A DNA stretch of 64,000 nt. It comes from Oceanobacillus sojae (GTDB lineage Bacteria; Bacillota; Bacilli; Bacillales; Amphibacillaceae). The translations under genes were made by a program, and so were the position numbers. This document shows positions 52,377 to 61,059 of the stretch, one piece after another. The notes beneath the pieces are model-generated. The model worked only from the letters and a program-made list of their open reading frames with translations, was not told the origin of the DNA and made no database searches. Location of the stretch: positions 637,373-701,372 of the forward strand of contig NZ_LT727811.1 of the NCBI RefSeq assembly GCF_900162665.1. The letters run 5' to 3'. Every line of letters starts with the position of its first letter. Position 1 is the first letter of the stretch.

Positions 52377-53618
52377 ATGGATTCTAAAAAATTAACAAAA
52401 AAAATTTTAATAGCTTTAATTGCAGGTGCTGTTGTCGGGATGGCTCTGACATTTGCTCCTGAAAGTTTTTTTGGTCCTCTGGATAAATATGTGCTGGGTC
52501 CGATTGGACAAATATTTTTAAACCTTATTATGATGCTCGTTGTTCCGCTTGTATTTGTATCCATTGTTTTAGGTGCAGCAGGTCTTGGGGATCCGTCGAA
52601 GCTGGGGAAAATCGGTGTTTTTACAGTTACTTTCTTTTTAGCAACTACTGCCATTGCAATCAGTATAGGCTTAGCGTTAGCTTATATCGTTAAGCCGGGT
52701 AAAGCAGGTATTTTTGATACATCCAACCTTGATGGTTATACACCTGATGAAGCGCCGCCCATTATGGATACACTGATTAATATCATCCCGGAGAATCCAA
52801 TTGCGGCAATGTCCTCCGGAGATATGCTGCAAATTATTGCCTTCGCTATTTTTATTGGAATTGCATTGGCATATTTAAAAGATAAGACAAAAGGTATCTA
52901 TAATTTGTTTGAACAGGCAAATGAACTTTTAAATTGGCTTATTATGCTTATTATGCGATTTGCTCCTTATGGCGCTTTTGCGTTAATTGTATCAGCAATC
53001 GGCGGCGCAGGGCTGGATGCAGTCGGCTCTATGTTAAGCTATATGTTAACTGTTATTGGCGGATTAATTCTGCATGCATTTATTTTTTATTCATTAGCTA
53101 TCTGGTTATTGGGACGCGGTAATCCTATTAAATTCTACAAAGGGTTCTTTCCCGCAATGACAGTGGCTTTTAGTACATCCAGCTCAACAGCAGCACTGCC
53201 TGTAGCGATGAAAACAGCACAAGAGAACCTTGGGGTCAGGAAAGAAATCAGCAGCTTCGTACAGCCGCTGGGAGCAACCATTAATATGGATGGTACCGCA
53301 ATTATGCAGGCTGTTGCGACCGTGTTTATTTCACAGGTATATGATTTGCCGCTGACGATGGTTGACCTTTTAATGGTTGTACTTATTGCTACATTGGCAA
53401 GTGTCGGTACTGCAGGTGTGCCGGGGGTTGGCCTAATTATGCTGGCAATGGTGCTGAATCAAGTTAACCTGCCTGCTGAAGGGATCGCATTAATTATTGG
53501 TATTGACCGTATTCTGGATATGCTCAGAACAGCTTTTAATACTTCTGGAGATGCTGCCTGTGCGTATATTTTATCAGAGCATGAAAAACGAAAAGAGAAA
53601 AAAGCACAAGAAGCGTAA
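52377..53618 (+). CDS. Dicarboxylate/amino acid:cation symporter
   Basis: This 413-residue member of the DAACS (GltP/DctA) family has the hairpin HP1 serine-rich SSSTAALP, TM7 NMDGTA and HP2 GTAGVPG, all substrate- or sodium-contacting elements. It imports glutamate, aspartate or C4-dicarboxylates with Na+ or H+; the exact substrate cannot be told. ATG at 52377 follows AAAGGAAG. Confidence 0.92.
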   Translation: MDSKKLTKKILIALIAGAVVGMALTFAPESFFGPLDKYVLGPIGQIFLNLIMMLVVPLVFVSIVLGAAGLGDPSKLGKIGVFTVTFFLATTAIAISIGLALAYIVKPGKAGIFDTSNLDGYTPDEAPPIMDTLINIIPENPIAAMSSGDMLQIIAFAIFIGIALAYLKDKTKGIYNLFEQANELLNWLIMLIMRFAPYGAFALIVSAIGGAGLDAVGSMLSYMLTVIGGLILHAFIFYSLAIWLLGRGNPIKFYKGFFPAMTVAFSTSSSTAALPVAMKTAQENLGVRKEISSFVQPLGATINMDGTAIMQAVATVFISQVYDLPLTMVDLLMVVLIATLASVGTAGVPGVGLIMLAMVLNQVNLPAEGIALIIGIDRILDMLRTAFNTSGDAACAYILSEHEKRKEKKAQEA

Positions 53619-53627
53619 TGGATTATG

Positions 53628-53649
53628 CCGGTAAGATTTGTCTTACCGG
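53628..53649 (+). terminator. Hairpin after the symporter gene
   Basis: CCGGTAAGA and TCTTACCGG form a perfect 9-bp stem with a 4-base loop. The following sequence lacks a T-run, so termination would be weak. Confidence 0.5.
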
Positions 53650-53842
53650 TCCTTCCAAGTTTGCTGATTAAATCATTTTATGTTCTATTAAAAGTTGCAG
53701 CAAGCCCTCCATTAAACGGTATTCCTCATGGGGATATCTCCTTTATTTTGTAAAATTAGAAACAAACTCTTTAAAAATGTCACAGAATGTTCTAAAATAG
53801 AATCAGTTAACAAAATATTTAAACCCTTTTTTTTATTCTATT

Positions 53843-53856
53843 TGTAATCGTTTTCA
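53843..53856 (+). promoter_or_regulatory. CcpA cre site before acsA
   Basis: TGTAATCGTTTTCA matches the cre consensus TGWAANCGNTNWCA at every position. It lies 24 bases before the acsA start codon, so a bound CcpA would act as a roadblock or promoter block. Confidence 0.8.
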
Positions 53857-53879
53857 ATTTAAGTGGATGAGGTGATTAG

Positions 53880-55595
53880 ATGGATATGCAAGCAATACCG
53901 GCCCGTGAAGGGAAGCATAATTTAAAAAACTATGAGGATTTTCGAAAGGATTTTTCTTGGGAAGATGTAGAAAAGAACTTTTCCTGGCATGAAACGGGAA
54001 AAGTGAATATGGCATATGAAGCACTTGATAAACATGCTGACAATCCTGATAAGAAGGATAAAATTGCATTGCTATACTCAGACCCAAATCGTGAAGAGAA
54101 AGTCAGTTTTGATGAATTGCGCTTGAAGAGTAATCAATTTGCAAATGTACTAAAAAAATACGATGTGCAAAAAGGGGACCGTGTTTTTCTATTCATGTCG
54201 AGAAGCCCGGAATTTTATGAAGCATTCTTTGGTATTTTAAAAGTTGGTGCTATTGCAGGTCCGTTATTTGAAGCATTTATGGAGCAGGCAGTCGGAGACC
54301 GGCTGGAAAACAGTGAGGCGCGCGTCTTAATTACAACACCTGATTTACTCTATCGTATACCTCAGGATAAATTGCCGAATTTAGAGAGAATCGTATTAGT
54401 GGGTGAGCATGAGGAAGAAGGGGATCAGTACATTGATTTCCATACAGAAATGAAGAATGCATCCACTGATTTCGATATTGTATGGGTGGATAAAGAAGAC
54501 GGCATGCTGCTTCATTATACATCCGGTTCAACAGGAAAACCAAAAGGAATTCTACATGTGCATAATGCGATGATTCAGCACTATGCAACTGGCGAATGGG
54601 TATTGGATTTAAAAGAGGATGATATATACTGGTGTACTGCCGATCCGGGCTGGGTAACGGGAACGAGCTACGGTATTTTTGCACCATGGCTGCATGGCGT
54701 AACGAATGTGATTCGCGGGGGACGCTTCTCTCCGGATGACTGGTATAAGACATTACAGGATAACCATGTTACGGTATGGTACACTGCACCGACAGCATTA
54801 CGTATGCTCGTAAGTTACGGTGAAGAGAAGGTCAGAGAGTACGATTTGTCTGCACTCCGTCATATTTTGAGTGTTGGAGAACCGTTAAATCCGGAAGTTA
54901 TTACTTGGGGTTTAAAAGCATTTGATTTGCGTATCCATGATACATGGTGGATGACAGAGACAGGTGCGCAGCTTATCGTAAATATTCCGGCGTTGGAAAT
55001 CAGACCCGGGTCCATGGGGAAACCAATTCCTGGAGTAGAGGCTTCTATTGTGGATAATGAAGGAAATGAAATTCCTCCGAATCAAATGGGTAACTTAGCA
55101 ATCAAAGCAGGCTGGCCGTCTATGATGCGTGAGGTTTGGAATAATAAAGGAAAATATGAGAGTTATTTTATCAATGGATGGTATGTTTCCGGAGACAGCG
55201 CTTATCGGGATGAAGATGGCTATTTCTGGTTCCAGGGCCGTTTAGATGATGTGATTAATACATCTGGTGAGCGGGTTGGGCCATTTGAGGTAGAAAGTAA
55301 GCTGATTGAGCATCCGGCTGTTGCAGAGGCAGGAGTTATCGGTAAACCTGATCCAGAGCGCGGAGAGATTATTAAAGCGTTTATTACTTTAAATCCAGAT
55401 TACGAAAAAAGTGATGAGCTTTTAGAAGAAATTCGTCAATTTGTTAAGAAGGAATTAAGTGCACATGCTGCACCGAGAGAAATTGAAGTAAAAGACTCTA
55501 TTCCTAAAACACGAAGCGGAAAAATTATGCGCCGTCTGTTAAAATCATGGGAATTGGGACTGCCGACAGGTGATACGTCGACATTAGAGGAATAA
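53880..55595 (+). CDS. acsA: Acetyl-CoA synthetase
   Basis: The 571-residue AMP-forming ligase has LLHYTSGSTGKPKGI (nucleotide loop), DTWWMTETGAQ and the C-terminal PKTRSGKIMRR with the lysine that is acetylated for control in homologues. It activates acetate to acetyl-CoA. Length matches Bacillus AcsA. The upstream cre site agrees with glucose repression. A second ATG two codons in is an alternative start. Confidence 0.95.
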   Translation: MDMQAIPAREGKHNLKNYEDFRKDFSWEDVEKNFSWHETGKVNMAYEALDKHADNPDKKDKIALLYSDPNREEKVSFDELRLKSNQFANVLKKYDVQKGDRVFLFMSRSPEFYEAFFGILKVGAIAGPLFEAFMEQAVGDRLENSEARVLITTPDLLYRIPQDKLPNLERIVLVGEHEEEGDQYIDFHTEMKNASTDFDIVWVDKEDGMLLHYTSGSTGKPKGILHVHNAMIQHYATGEWVLDLKEDDIYWCTADPGWVTGTSYGIFAPWLHGVTNVIRGGRFSPDDWYKTLQDNHVTVWYTAPTALRMLVSYGEEKVREYDLSALRHILSVGEPLNPEVITWGLKAFDLRIHDTWWMTETGAQLIVNIPALEIRPGSMGKPIPGVEASIVDNEGNEIPPNQMGNLAIKAGWPSMMREVWNNKGKYESYFINGWYVSGDSAYRDEDGYFWFQGRLDDVINTSGERVGPFEVESKLIEHPAVAEAGVIGKPDPERGEIIKAFITLNPDYEKSDELLEEIRQFVKKELSAHAAPREIEVKDSIPKTRSGKIMRRLLKSWELGLPTGDTSTLEE

Positions 55596-55640
55596 TACTG
55601 CAGTATTAAAAAAACGATTAGAATAAAATGTAATCAAAAT

Positions 55641-55681
55641 AAAAGGGATTTTCTGTGCTTTGAGCGGAAAGTCCCTTTTTT
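55641..55681 (+). terminator. Terminator of acsA
   Basis: AAAGGGA with inner TTTTC faces GGAAAG and TCCCTTT, followed by a T-run, about 45 bases after acsA. Confidence 0.8.
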
Positions 55682-55863
55682 GGTGTCGACAGTGATTTGA
55701 AAATGAATTAAATTGTCGTTTATGAACAATGGAATCAATTATTTATGCAGGTGGAACAATTAATAGTCAAAAGATAGAAGAATTCCTTGCAGGGAGTATA
55801 TTCAAACAAGCATATTTGGAGGATAATATTACATACAAAAAGACAGAATAGCTTATAGAGGAT

Positions 55864-56032
55864 GTTCAAAAAGTTCCTAAATGAGTGCTCCTTCATTTAG
55901 ATGTACTCTTGATCCATTTACCTCACTATACTGCTGCCTTTCAGCAAAGCTGAAAGGCGTGTGAAGGGTAACTCACACGAATGGATCAAATTCATATTTT
56001 AGCACATCATACGAGCAAGAATGATTTTGAAC
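55864..56032. repeat. GTTCAAAAAG element with a different core
   Basis: Ends are GTTCAAAAAGT and GATTTTGAAC, with flanks AGGAT and ACGCAC like the copy at 40949. The core is unrelated: TTGATCCATT pairs perfectly with AATGGATCAA, and GCCTTTCAGC with GCTGAAAGGC around AAA. It shares only its termini with other copies. Confidence 0.75.
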
Positions 56033-56135
56033 ACGCACATATAGAATTGTTTAAGATATACACATTCTTATGTTTTAAATAAATTCTATTTGGGAAGATA
56101 TAGGATGTAACCATTATTAAAGGAGTGAATGATTC

Positions 56136-56651
56136 ATGGGTAAAAAAATCGCAACAGTTATTACAGACTTATTTGAAGATGTAGAATATACAAGCCCTAA
56201 AAAAGCTTTGGAAGAAGCAGGTCACGAACTGGTTACTATTGAAAAGGAACAAGGAAATACGGTAACCGGTAAGTCAGAAGGTACAAAAGTAACAATTGAT
56301 AAAGGTATTGATGATGTAAAACCAGAGGATTTTGATGCATTATTTATCCCTGGCGGTTTTTCTCCTGATATGCTTCGTGCAGATGATCGTTTCGTAGCAT
56401 TTGCAAAGCATTTTATGGATGAGAAAAAACCGGTTATGGCGATTTGCCACGGACCACAGCTTCTTATTACTGCTAAAACATTGGATGGACGAGCAGCGAC
56501 AGGCTTCAAATCTATTCAAGTAGACCTTGTAAATGCAGGTGCAAAATTCCAGGATAAAGAAGTTATAGTTTGCCAAAACCAATTAGTAACAAGCCGTACA
56601 CCAGATGATCTTCCGGCATTTAATCGTGAATCTGTGAAGGTACTTGGTTAA
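56136..56651 (+). CDS. DJ-1/PfpI-family protein
   Basis: This 171-residue protein has the nucleophile elbow AICHGPQ (Cys104, His105) and Glu14 in DLFEDVEYTSP, the triad region of the family. Relatives such as Bacillus YfkM/YraA are general stress proteins, and deglycase or protease activity has been proposed for the family. It is a single gene with AAAGGAG upstream and a strong terminator. Confidence 0.9.
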   Translation: MGKKIATVITDLFEDVEYTSPKKALEEAGHELVTIEKEQGNTVTGKSEGTKVTIDKGIDDVKPEDFDALFIPGGFSPDMLRADDRFVAFAKHFMDEKKPVMAICHGPQLLITAKTLDGRAATGFKSIQVDLVNAGAKFQDKEVIVCQNQLVTSRTPDDLPAFNRESVKVLG

Positions 56652-56660
56652 TTAATCATA

Positions 56661-56703
56661 TAAAAGAGGGATGCTCCAATTTTTTAGGAGCATCCCTCTT
56701 TTA
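56661..56703. terminator. Bidirectional terminator
   Basis: TAAAAGAGGGATGCTCC pairs perfectly with GGAGCATCCCTCTTTTA around a 9-base loop, between the convergent pfpI-like and sleL genes. Confidence 0.93.
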
Positions 56704-57993
56704 TTCACTCAATTTCTGAATATCAAATTCATTATTTAAAAGCAGCCAGTTCTGCGGAAAAGCAAGCCCTAATTTCCAATAAGAAATTCCTAACAGCTGA
56801 AATTCCCGGATTAAATCAAATTTTGCCTGAATAGACCGGGCATCCTCAAACCAAACCTCATGCTCCTGACCTGATTCATCGACATACATAAAATAAGGGG
56901 CCTGAGCGGTAGTGTCATATTGAATAGCGACATTATTCTCCCAGGCGATGTTGACAGCCTGCTGCGGGCTGACAGCTCTTGCAGCCTCCCCTCCTTCCAC
57001 AAAAGGAAGCGTCCAATCATACCCGTATAGATTTTGACCAAGCATTATTTTCTCTGACGGTATTTCTGAGACAGCATATTCAACGACATCACGGACGGAA
57101 TTCAGTGGAGAAACAGCCATTGGTGGACCATAGCTGTATCCCCATTCATAGGTCATTAACACGACAAAATCAACGATCTCCCCGTGTGCTCTGTAATCAT
57201 GTGCTTCATACCATTGTCCAGACTGCTCTGCGCTTGTTTTTGGAGCGAGTGCTGTTGAAATCTGCAGCCCTGCTTGTGATAGGCGGTCCTTTGCTGTACG
57301 CAAAAAACTGTTATAAGCCTCGCGATCTTCCGGCAATAAAAATTCAAAATCAAAGTGTACATCACGAAAATCCTGCTCGGTAGCAATATTAATAATTTCA
57401 TCTAATAATGTATTTTGAACAGCCTGCACTGTTAAAATAATATGTCCGACCTCCGAGCTGAATGAGCCTTCTTCCAAATTAGTCACCACCATCGCAATAG
57501 AAGCACCGTTATCTCTTGCGGAGGTAATGAGATTTCCTGTTGGCGGAGCTGCAAGCGTACCATCCCGATTCACCCGATAACTAAATAAGCTGAGATACGT
57601 TAAAAAGGGCGTATAGTTGCGTGCTGCTGTTTCTAAAGCTTGGGAAACCTCTTCTCCCATTGGTTCGACATAAGCATTTGAGGTAATCGGTTCTTTTGGA
57701 GCTGGAGGAATATATAAGCGGAATCCGGGATAAATAATCTGGTTCGAATTTAAACCGTTAATTGTTGCCAATTCTTCCACACTGATATTAAATCTGCCGG
57801 CAATGGAAAAAAGCGTATCTCCAGACTGAACAAAGTAAAATTGACCGACAATCGGAATAACAAGTGCTTGCCCGATTACTAATTGATTTGGTGCATTTAA
57901 ATCATTCGCATTAACTATATCTTGAACGGAAGAACCGTATGTATCCGCAATTTGTTCCAATGTATCGCCCTGTTCAACGACGTATATCTGCAA
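56701..57993 (-). CDS. sleL: Spore cortex-lytic N-acetylglucosaminidase SleL (YaaH)
   Basis: The 430-residue product has two LysM domains (about 1-48 and 51-95) and a glycoside hydrolase 18 domain. The catalytic strand reads VHFDFEFL, with the acid Glu in the DxxDxDxE-type motif. It degrades cortex fragments at germination. The start is TTG at 57993 after AAGGGGG. That ribosome site also forms one arm of a perfect 9-bp hairpin. The position near tadA matches B. subtilis yaaH. Confidence 0.93.
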   Translation of the reverse strand: MQIYVVEQGDTLEQIADTYGSSVQDIVNANDLNAPNQLVIGQALVIPIVGQFYFVQSGDTLFSIAGRFNISVEELATINGLNSNQIIYPGFRLYIPPAPKEPITSNAYVEPMGEEVSQALETAARNYTPFLTYLSLFSYRVNRDGTLAAPPTGNLITSARDNGASIAMVVTNLEEGSFSSEVGHIILTVQAVQNTLLDEIINIATEQDFRDVHFDFEFLLPEDREAYNSFLRTAKDRLSQAGLQISTALAPKTSAEQSGQWYEAHDYRAHGEIVDFVVLMTYEWGYSYGPPMAVSPLNSVRDVVEYAVSEIPSEKIMLGQNLYGYDWTLPFVEGGEAARAVSPQQAVNIAWENNVAIQYDTTAQAPYFMYVDESGQEHEVWFEDARSIQAKFDLIREFQLLGISYWKLGLAFPQNWLLLNNEFDIQKLSE

Positions 57994-58000
57994 AATAATA

Positions 58001-58043
58001 CCCCCTTCAAATGACTTCTTACATACTATACATATGAAGGGGG
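58001..58043 (-). promoter_or_regulatory. Hairpin including the sleL ribosome site
   Basis: CCCCCTTCA (58001-58009) pairs perfectly with TGAAGGGGG (58035-58043). In a transcript from yaaI the sleL Shine-Dalgarno would be sealed, or the hairpin may act as a weak terminator of yaaI. Confidence 0.45.
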
Positions 58044-58056
58044 TGAGAGTTATATG

Positions 58057-58584
58057 CTAAACTGGCGAGATATCTGCATCCATTACAGACTCCATCAGAT
58101 AAAGTGCATAGTTATTATTTTCGCTTTCCTCAGAAGCAATGCAGTTTTTAGGAATAGAAAGACTTAATTTATACATATAGGCATCCTTTGCAGTAAACAG
58201 GATGCAGATATCGCCGGCAATCCCTGCTAAAATAATGTGCGAGCGATTTAATTCTGTTAAGAGTGCATGTAATGGTGTTTGAAAAAAAGCAGAGTGTTGT
58301 GGTTTAATTAGGAAATAATCATCGTCATCCGGCTTCATTTTTTCAATGATTTCCTCACTTTTTTCATTTTTACAATAGTCGATAATTTTGTGGAAGTCTG
58401 CTTGCCATAAGCCATAATGATCATTAACATAGATAACAGGAATCGATTTTTCTTTAGCGAATTCTCGGAGTTTTATTAGATTTGGCAGCATCTCTTCTGT
58501 AGAGGCATGAAGATTATCGCCGCCATCAAATTTAAAATCGTTAATTAAGTCAATGAAGACAAGTGCTGTATTTTCAATTTTCAT
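58057..58584 (-). CDS. yaaI: Isochorismatase-family cysteine hydrolase YaaI
   Basis: This 175-residue protein has the catalytic triad residues of the family: Asp12 in FIDLINDF, Lys94 in LIKPQHSAF and Cys127 in GIAGDICILF. The substrate is unknown. It lies between sleL and tadA, as in B. subtilis. It may be read into sleL on the same strand. Confidence 0.9.
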   Translation of the reverse strand: MKIENTALVFIDLINDFKFDGGDNLHASTEEMLPNLIKLREFAKEKSIPVIYVNDHYGLWQADFHKIIDYCKNEKSEEIIEKMKPDDDDYFLIKPQHSAFFQTPLHALLTELNRSHIILAGIAGDICILFTAKDAYMYKLSLSIPKNCIASEESENNNYALYLMESVMDADISPV

Positions 58585-58676
58585 AGTTATTGGATGTCTC
58601 CTTTAAAAAAGATAGGTTAAATTAGTATTCCCTTTTGGTACGATAATTAAAACGATAATAAAGTGATGTGATAAAA

Positions 58677-59180
58677 ATGACAGAGGAAATATCAGTAAGT
58701 CAAGATGAATTATATATGGCAGCAGCTATTCAAGAGGCTCGCCGGGCCTGGATATTAAATGAAGTGCCGATTGGTGCCGTGATTGTCAAAGATGGGGAAA
58801 TTATCGGAAAAGGCTTTAATTTGCGGGAATCTATACAAACAACCTTAACCCATGCAGAGCTTCTTGCTATTCAGGAAGCTAATCAGGCGGTGGGCAGCTG
58901 GAGATTAGAGGATTGTACCTTATATGTGACGCTAGAACCATGCCCGATGTGTGCCGGAGCGATTGTACAGTCAAGAATCAAACGTGTGGTCTATGGGGCA
59001 AGTGATCCAAAGGCCGGCTGTGCCGGAACATTAATGAATTTACTGGAGGAGCCGCGTTTTAATCATCAGGTTGATGTAACCTCTGGTGTCCTTGAACAGC
59101 AGTGCAGTACTATTTTAAAAAACTTTTTTAAAGAACTGCGTCAGAAAAAGACCGAGAAGGATTCGGAAGTGGGAGATTAG
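58677..59180 (+). CDS. tadA: tRNA-specific adenosine deaminase TadA
   Basis: The 167-residue enzyme has the zinc motifs THAELLAI (His, catalytic Glu) and PCPMCAGA (two Cys). It converts adenosine 34 of tRNA-Arg(ACG) to inosine. ATG at 58677 is preferred over GTG at 58668; the ribosome site is weak (GTGATGTGAT). Its place just before the SRP RNA gene is conserved. Confidence 0.95.
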   Translation: MTEEISVSQDELYMAAAIQEARRAWILNEVPIGAVIVKDGEIIGKGFNLRESIQTTLTHAELLAIQEANQAVGSWRLEDCTLYVTLEPCPMCAGAIVQSRIKRVVYGASDPKAGCAGTLMNLLEEPRFNHQVDVTSGVLEQQCSTILKNFFKELRQKKTEKDSEVGD

Positions 59181-59209
59181 GACAAGTATCGAAAAAGCAA
59201 CACTTTTTA

Positions 59210-59238
59210 TTGCATTTTTGGGACGAGAAAGCTATAAT
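59210..59238 (+). promoter_or_regulatory. Promoter of the SRP RNA gene
   Basis: TTGCAT (59210-59215) and TATAAT (59233-59238) are 17 bases apart, placing the start near 59245. Confidence 0.85.
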
Positions 59239-59244
59239 AATAAT

Positions 59245-59517
59245 TACGTGCTAAGCGGGGAGGTAGCGGTGCCCTGTACTCGCAATCCGCTATAGCGAGG
59301 CCGAACCCCTGCTCGAGGTGGGATGACTGTATGGTCTGACCTAAGGGAGTGGTGTTGACGTCCTGGTCCTGCGCAACAGGAACCCATGAACCCTGTCAGA
59401 TCCGGAAGGAAGCAGCAGTAAGTGGTCTTTCTTGTGTGCCGCGGGGAAGCCTGGGCTGAGCCATGAACTTAGGTAGCGCATATGGTCATTCCATCGAAAG
59501 CAGGTGCACGCTACATA
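59245..59517 (+). ncRNA. scr: Large signal recognition particle RNA (scRNA)
   Basis: About 270 bases starting CGTGCTAAGCGGGGAGGTAG and carrying the helix 8 tip CAGATCCGGAAGGAAGCAGC, the Ffh-binding site. The 5' and 3' ends contain the Alu-type half typical of Bacillus scRNA (GGTGCC, GGTGCACG). It functions in cotranslational targeting with Ffh. The exact 3' end is estimated. Confidence 0.95.
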
Positions 59518-59526
59518 TGGAAAAAG

Positions 59527-59553
59527 GAACTGCAAAAATGCAGTTCTTTTTTT
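59527..59553 (+). terminator. Terminator of the SRP RNA gene
   Basis: GAACTGCA pairs with TGCAGTTC and is followed by a run of seven T. Confidence 0.92.
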
Positions 59554-59693
59554 ATGCAAAAAAATGCTTTATCCTGCGAGCGCAGAAGTTTTAGCTGTTT
59601 TTTAGAATATGGAAGGCAAACAGATTATTTGCACAAAATAATAACAAAGCATATGCTATGAATTACTTAAAAATTTATAAGCGAGGTGCAAGA

Positions 59694-60719
59694 ATGGCTC
59701 AATTAACACAACCATTTACATTAAAAAATTTAACCTTGAAAAATAAAATTGTTATGGCGCCAATGTGCCAATACTCCGTTGATGCCAAGGACGGAGTTCC
59801 AAATGACTGGCATTTTGTTCATTACACATCACGTGCAGTGGGCGGCGCCGGCCTAATCTTAGTTGAGATGACAGATGTCGATCCAGATGGCCGCATTACA
59901 GATAATGATCTCGGTCTATGGTCAGATGAACAAATTCCAGCTTATAAAAAAATCGTCGATGCTGTCCATAAACAAGGTGCAAAAATAGGTATTCAAATTG
60001 CTCATGCCGGCAGAAAAGCGGAAGATGCAAACCCACCTGTTGCTCCATCTGCAATTCCTGTTACAGAAGACGATAAAATGCCACGTGCTTTAACTACAGA
60101 AGAAGTCAGGGAAACCGTTCAACAATTTCAGGATGCAGCAAAACGGGCGGTCGAGGCCGGATTCGATACAATCGAATTACACGGTGCACATGGCTACCTG
60201 ATTCATCAGTTTCACTCTCCTTTAATCAATCAGCGGAAGGATGAATACCAGGAGCCATCCTTATTCGGGGTCCAGATTATTCGGGCAGTTAAAGATGTTA
60301 TACCAGAGGATATGCCATTGTTAATGCGGATTTCAGCCATTGAATATATGGACGACGGCTACGATATAGACCATGCACTAGAAGTTGCCAAGAAATACAA
60401 AGCAGCAGGTGTTGATATGTTCCATATCTCCAGTGGCGGGGAGGCTCCTCCAGGAAAACAAAAACCGGCAACACACCCAGGCTATCAGGTTCCATTTGCA
60501 CGTAAATTTAAGGAAGAGCTGGATATGCCAGTGATTGCTGTTGGAATTTTAGAAGATCCTGAGTTAGCGGAATCTGTTATCGGAAATGGTGATGCGGACT
60601 TAGTTGCAATTGGACGCGGCATGCTGAAAGACCCTTATTGGGCAATCCGGGCCAGTGAGAAGCTGGGGGATACTATAGAGCCGGCAAGACAATATAAGCG
60701 TGCTTACCCGAAAAAGTAA
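59694..60719 (+). CDS. namA: NADPH dehydrogenase NamA (old yellow enzyme, YqjM type)
   Basis: This 341-residue FMN-dependent TIM-barrel oxidoreductase has Cys25 and Tyr27 in MAPMCQYSVDA and the His pair in ELHGAHGYL. These residues define the thermophilic-like YqjM class that reduces electrophilic enones and nitro compounds. ATG at 59694 follows GAGGTG. It lies between the SRP RNA and dnaX, which are adjacent in B. subtilis, so it is an insertion relative to that order. Confidence 0.94.
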   Translation: MAQLTQPFTLKNLTLKNKIVMAPMCQYSVDAKDGVPNDWHFVHYTSRAVGGAGLILVEMTDVDPDGRITDNDLGLWSDEQIPAYKKIVDAVHKQGAKIGIQIAHAGRKAEDANPPVAPSAIPVTEDDKMPRALTTEEVRETVQQFQDAAKRAVEAGFDTIELHGAHGYLIHQFHSPLINQRKDEYQEPSLFGVQIIRAVKDVIPEDMPLLMRISAIEYMDDGYDIDHALEVAKKYKAAGVDMFHISSGGEAPPGKQKPATHPGYQVPFARKFKEELDMPVIAVGILEDPELAESVIGNGDADLVAIGRGMLKDPYWAIRASEKLGDTIEPARQYKRAYPKK

Positions 60720-60778
60720 TGATACATGTAGCCTTATAGAAGCATGTTAATTGTACGTTGTTCTTTTTATAGGTTAGA

Positions 60779-60977
60779 TTGTACTAGAAGCAGGGTATAT
60801 GATATAATTTCTTATATAAACGCATAGTATATAATATAGAAAAGGGCAGTATGTATGAGCATACTACCCTGATAATACACACAGTTATTTCTCTCTATCA
60901 GAAGAGAGGGAAGGCTGTTTTAAAGTGACGAATGAAGCCACCCTATTTGCCGGCAAGCTAAGGGTGGTTTTACTTTT
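60779..60977 (+). ncRNA. Predicted antisense RNA (antitoxin) to the holin-like toxin
   Basis: A plus-strand promoter, TTGTAC (60779-60784), 18 bases, TATAAT (60803-60808), points at the toxin locus. A plus-strand terminator-like hairpin (CCACCCTA with TAAGGGTGG, then TTTTACTTTT) ends near 60977. The RNA from about 60815 would overlap the 3' part of the toxin mRNA by over 100 bases, as RatA does with txpA. Entirely inferred. Confidence 0.4.
60844..60872 (-). terminator. Probable terminator of the toxin mRNA
   Basis: GGGCAGTATG faces CATACTACCC, with one bulge, around TATGAG. On the minus strand it is followed by TTTTCTATATT. Confidence 0.6.
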
Positions 60978-61059
60978 GGTTTTTGTCGTGAAATGAAAGA
61001 ATGGCTATGATAAGCATGCCAAAGCTGATCATTAAAGACAGCGCATCAAAAGTAGCCAT
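60970..61059 (-). CDS. Holin-like type I toxin peptide (Hol_Tox family)
   Basis: A 29-residue frame reads MATFDALSLMISFGMLIIAI followed by LSFHDKNQK: one membrane helix and a short charged tail. This is the pattern of TxpA/BsrG-related holin-like toxins of Firmicutes. A strong site GGAGGTGATGCC precedes ATG. The upstream GGCAGCATCTCC (complement of 61082-61093) can pair with that site in 11 of 12 positions, so the full-length mRNA would be poorly translated. An antisense RNA is likely on the other strand. Confidence 0.82.
   Translation of the reverse strand: MATFDALSLMISFGMLIIAILSFHDKNQK

Noticed and set aside
59341-59559. Minus-strand frame over the SRP RNA
   Set aside because: It is antisense to a well-conserved RNA gene and has no ribosome site.
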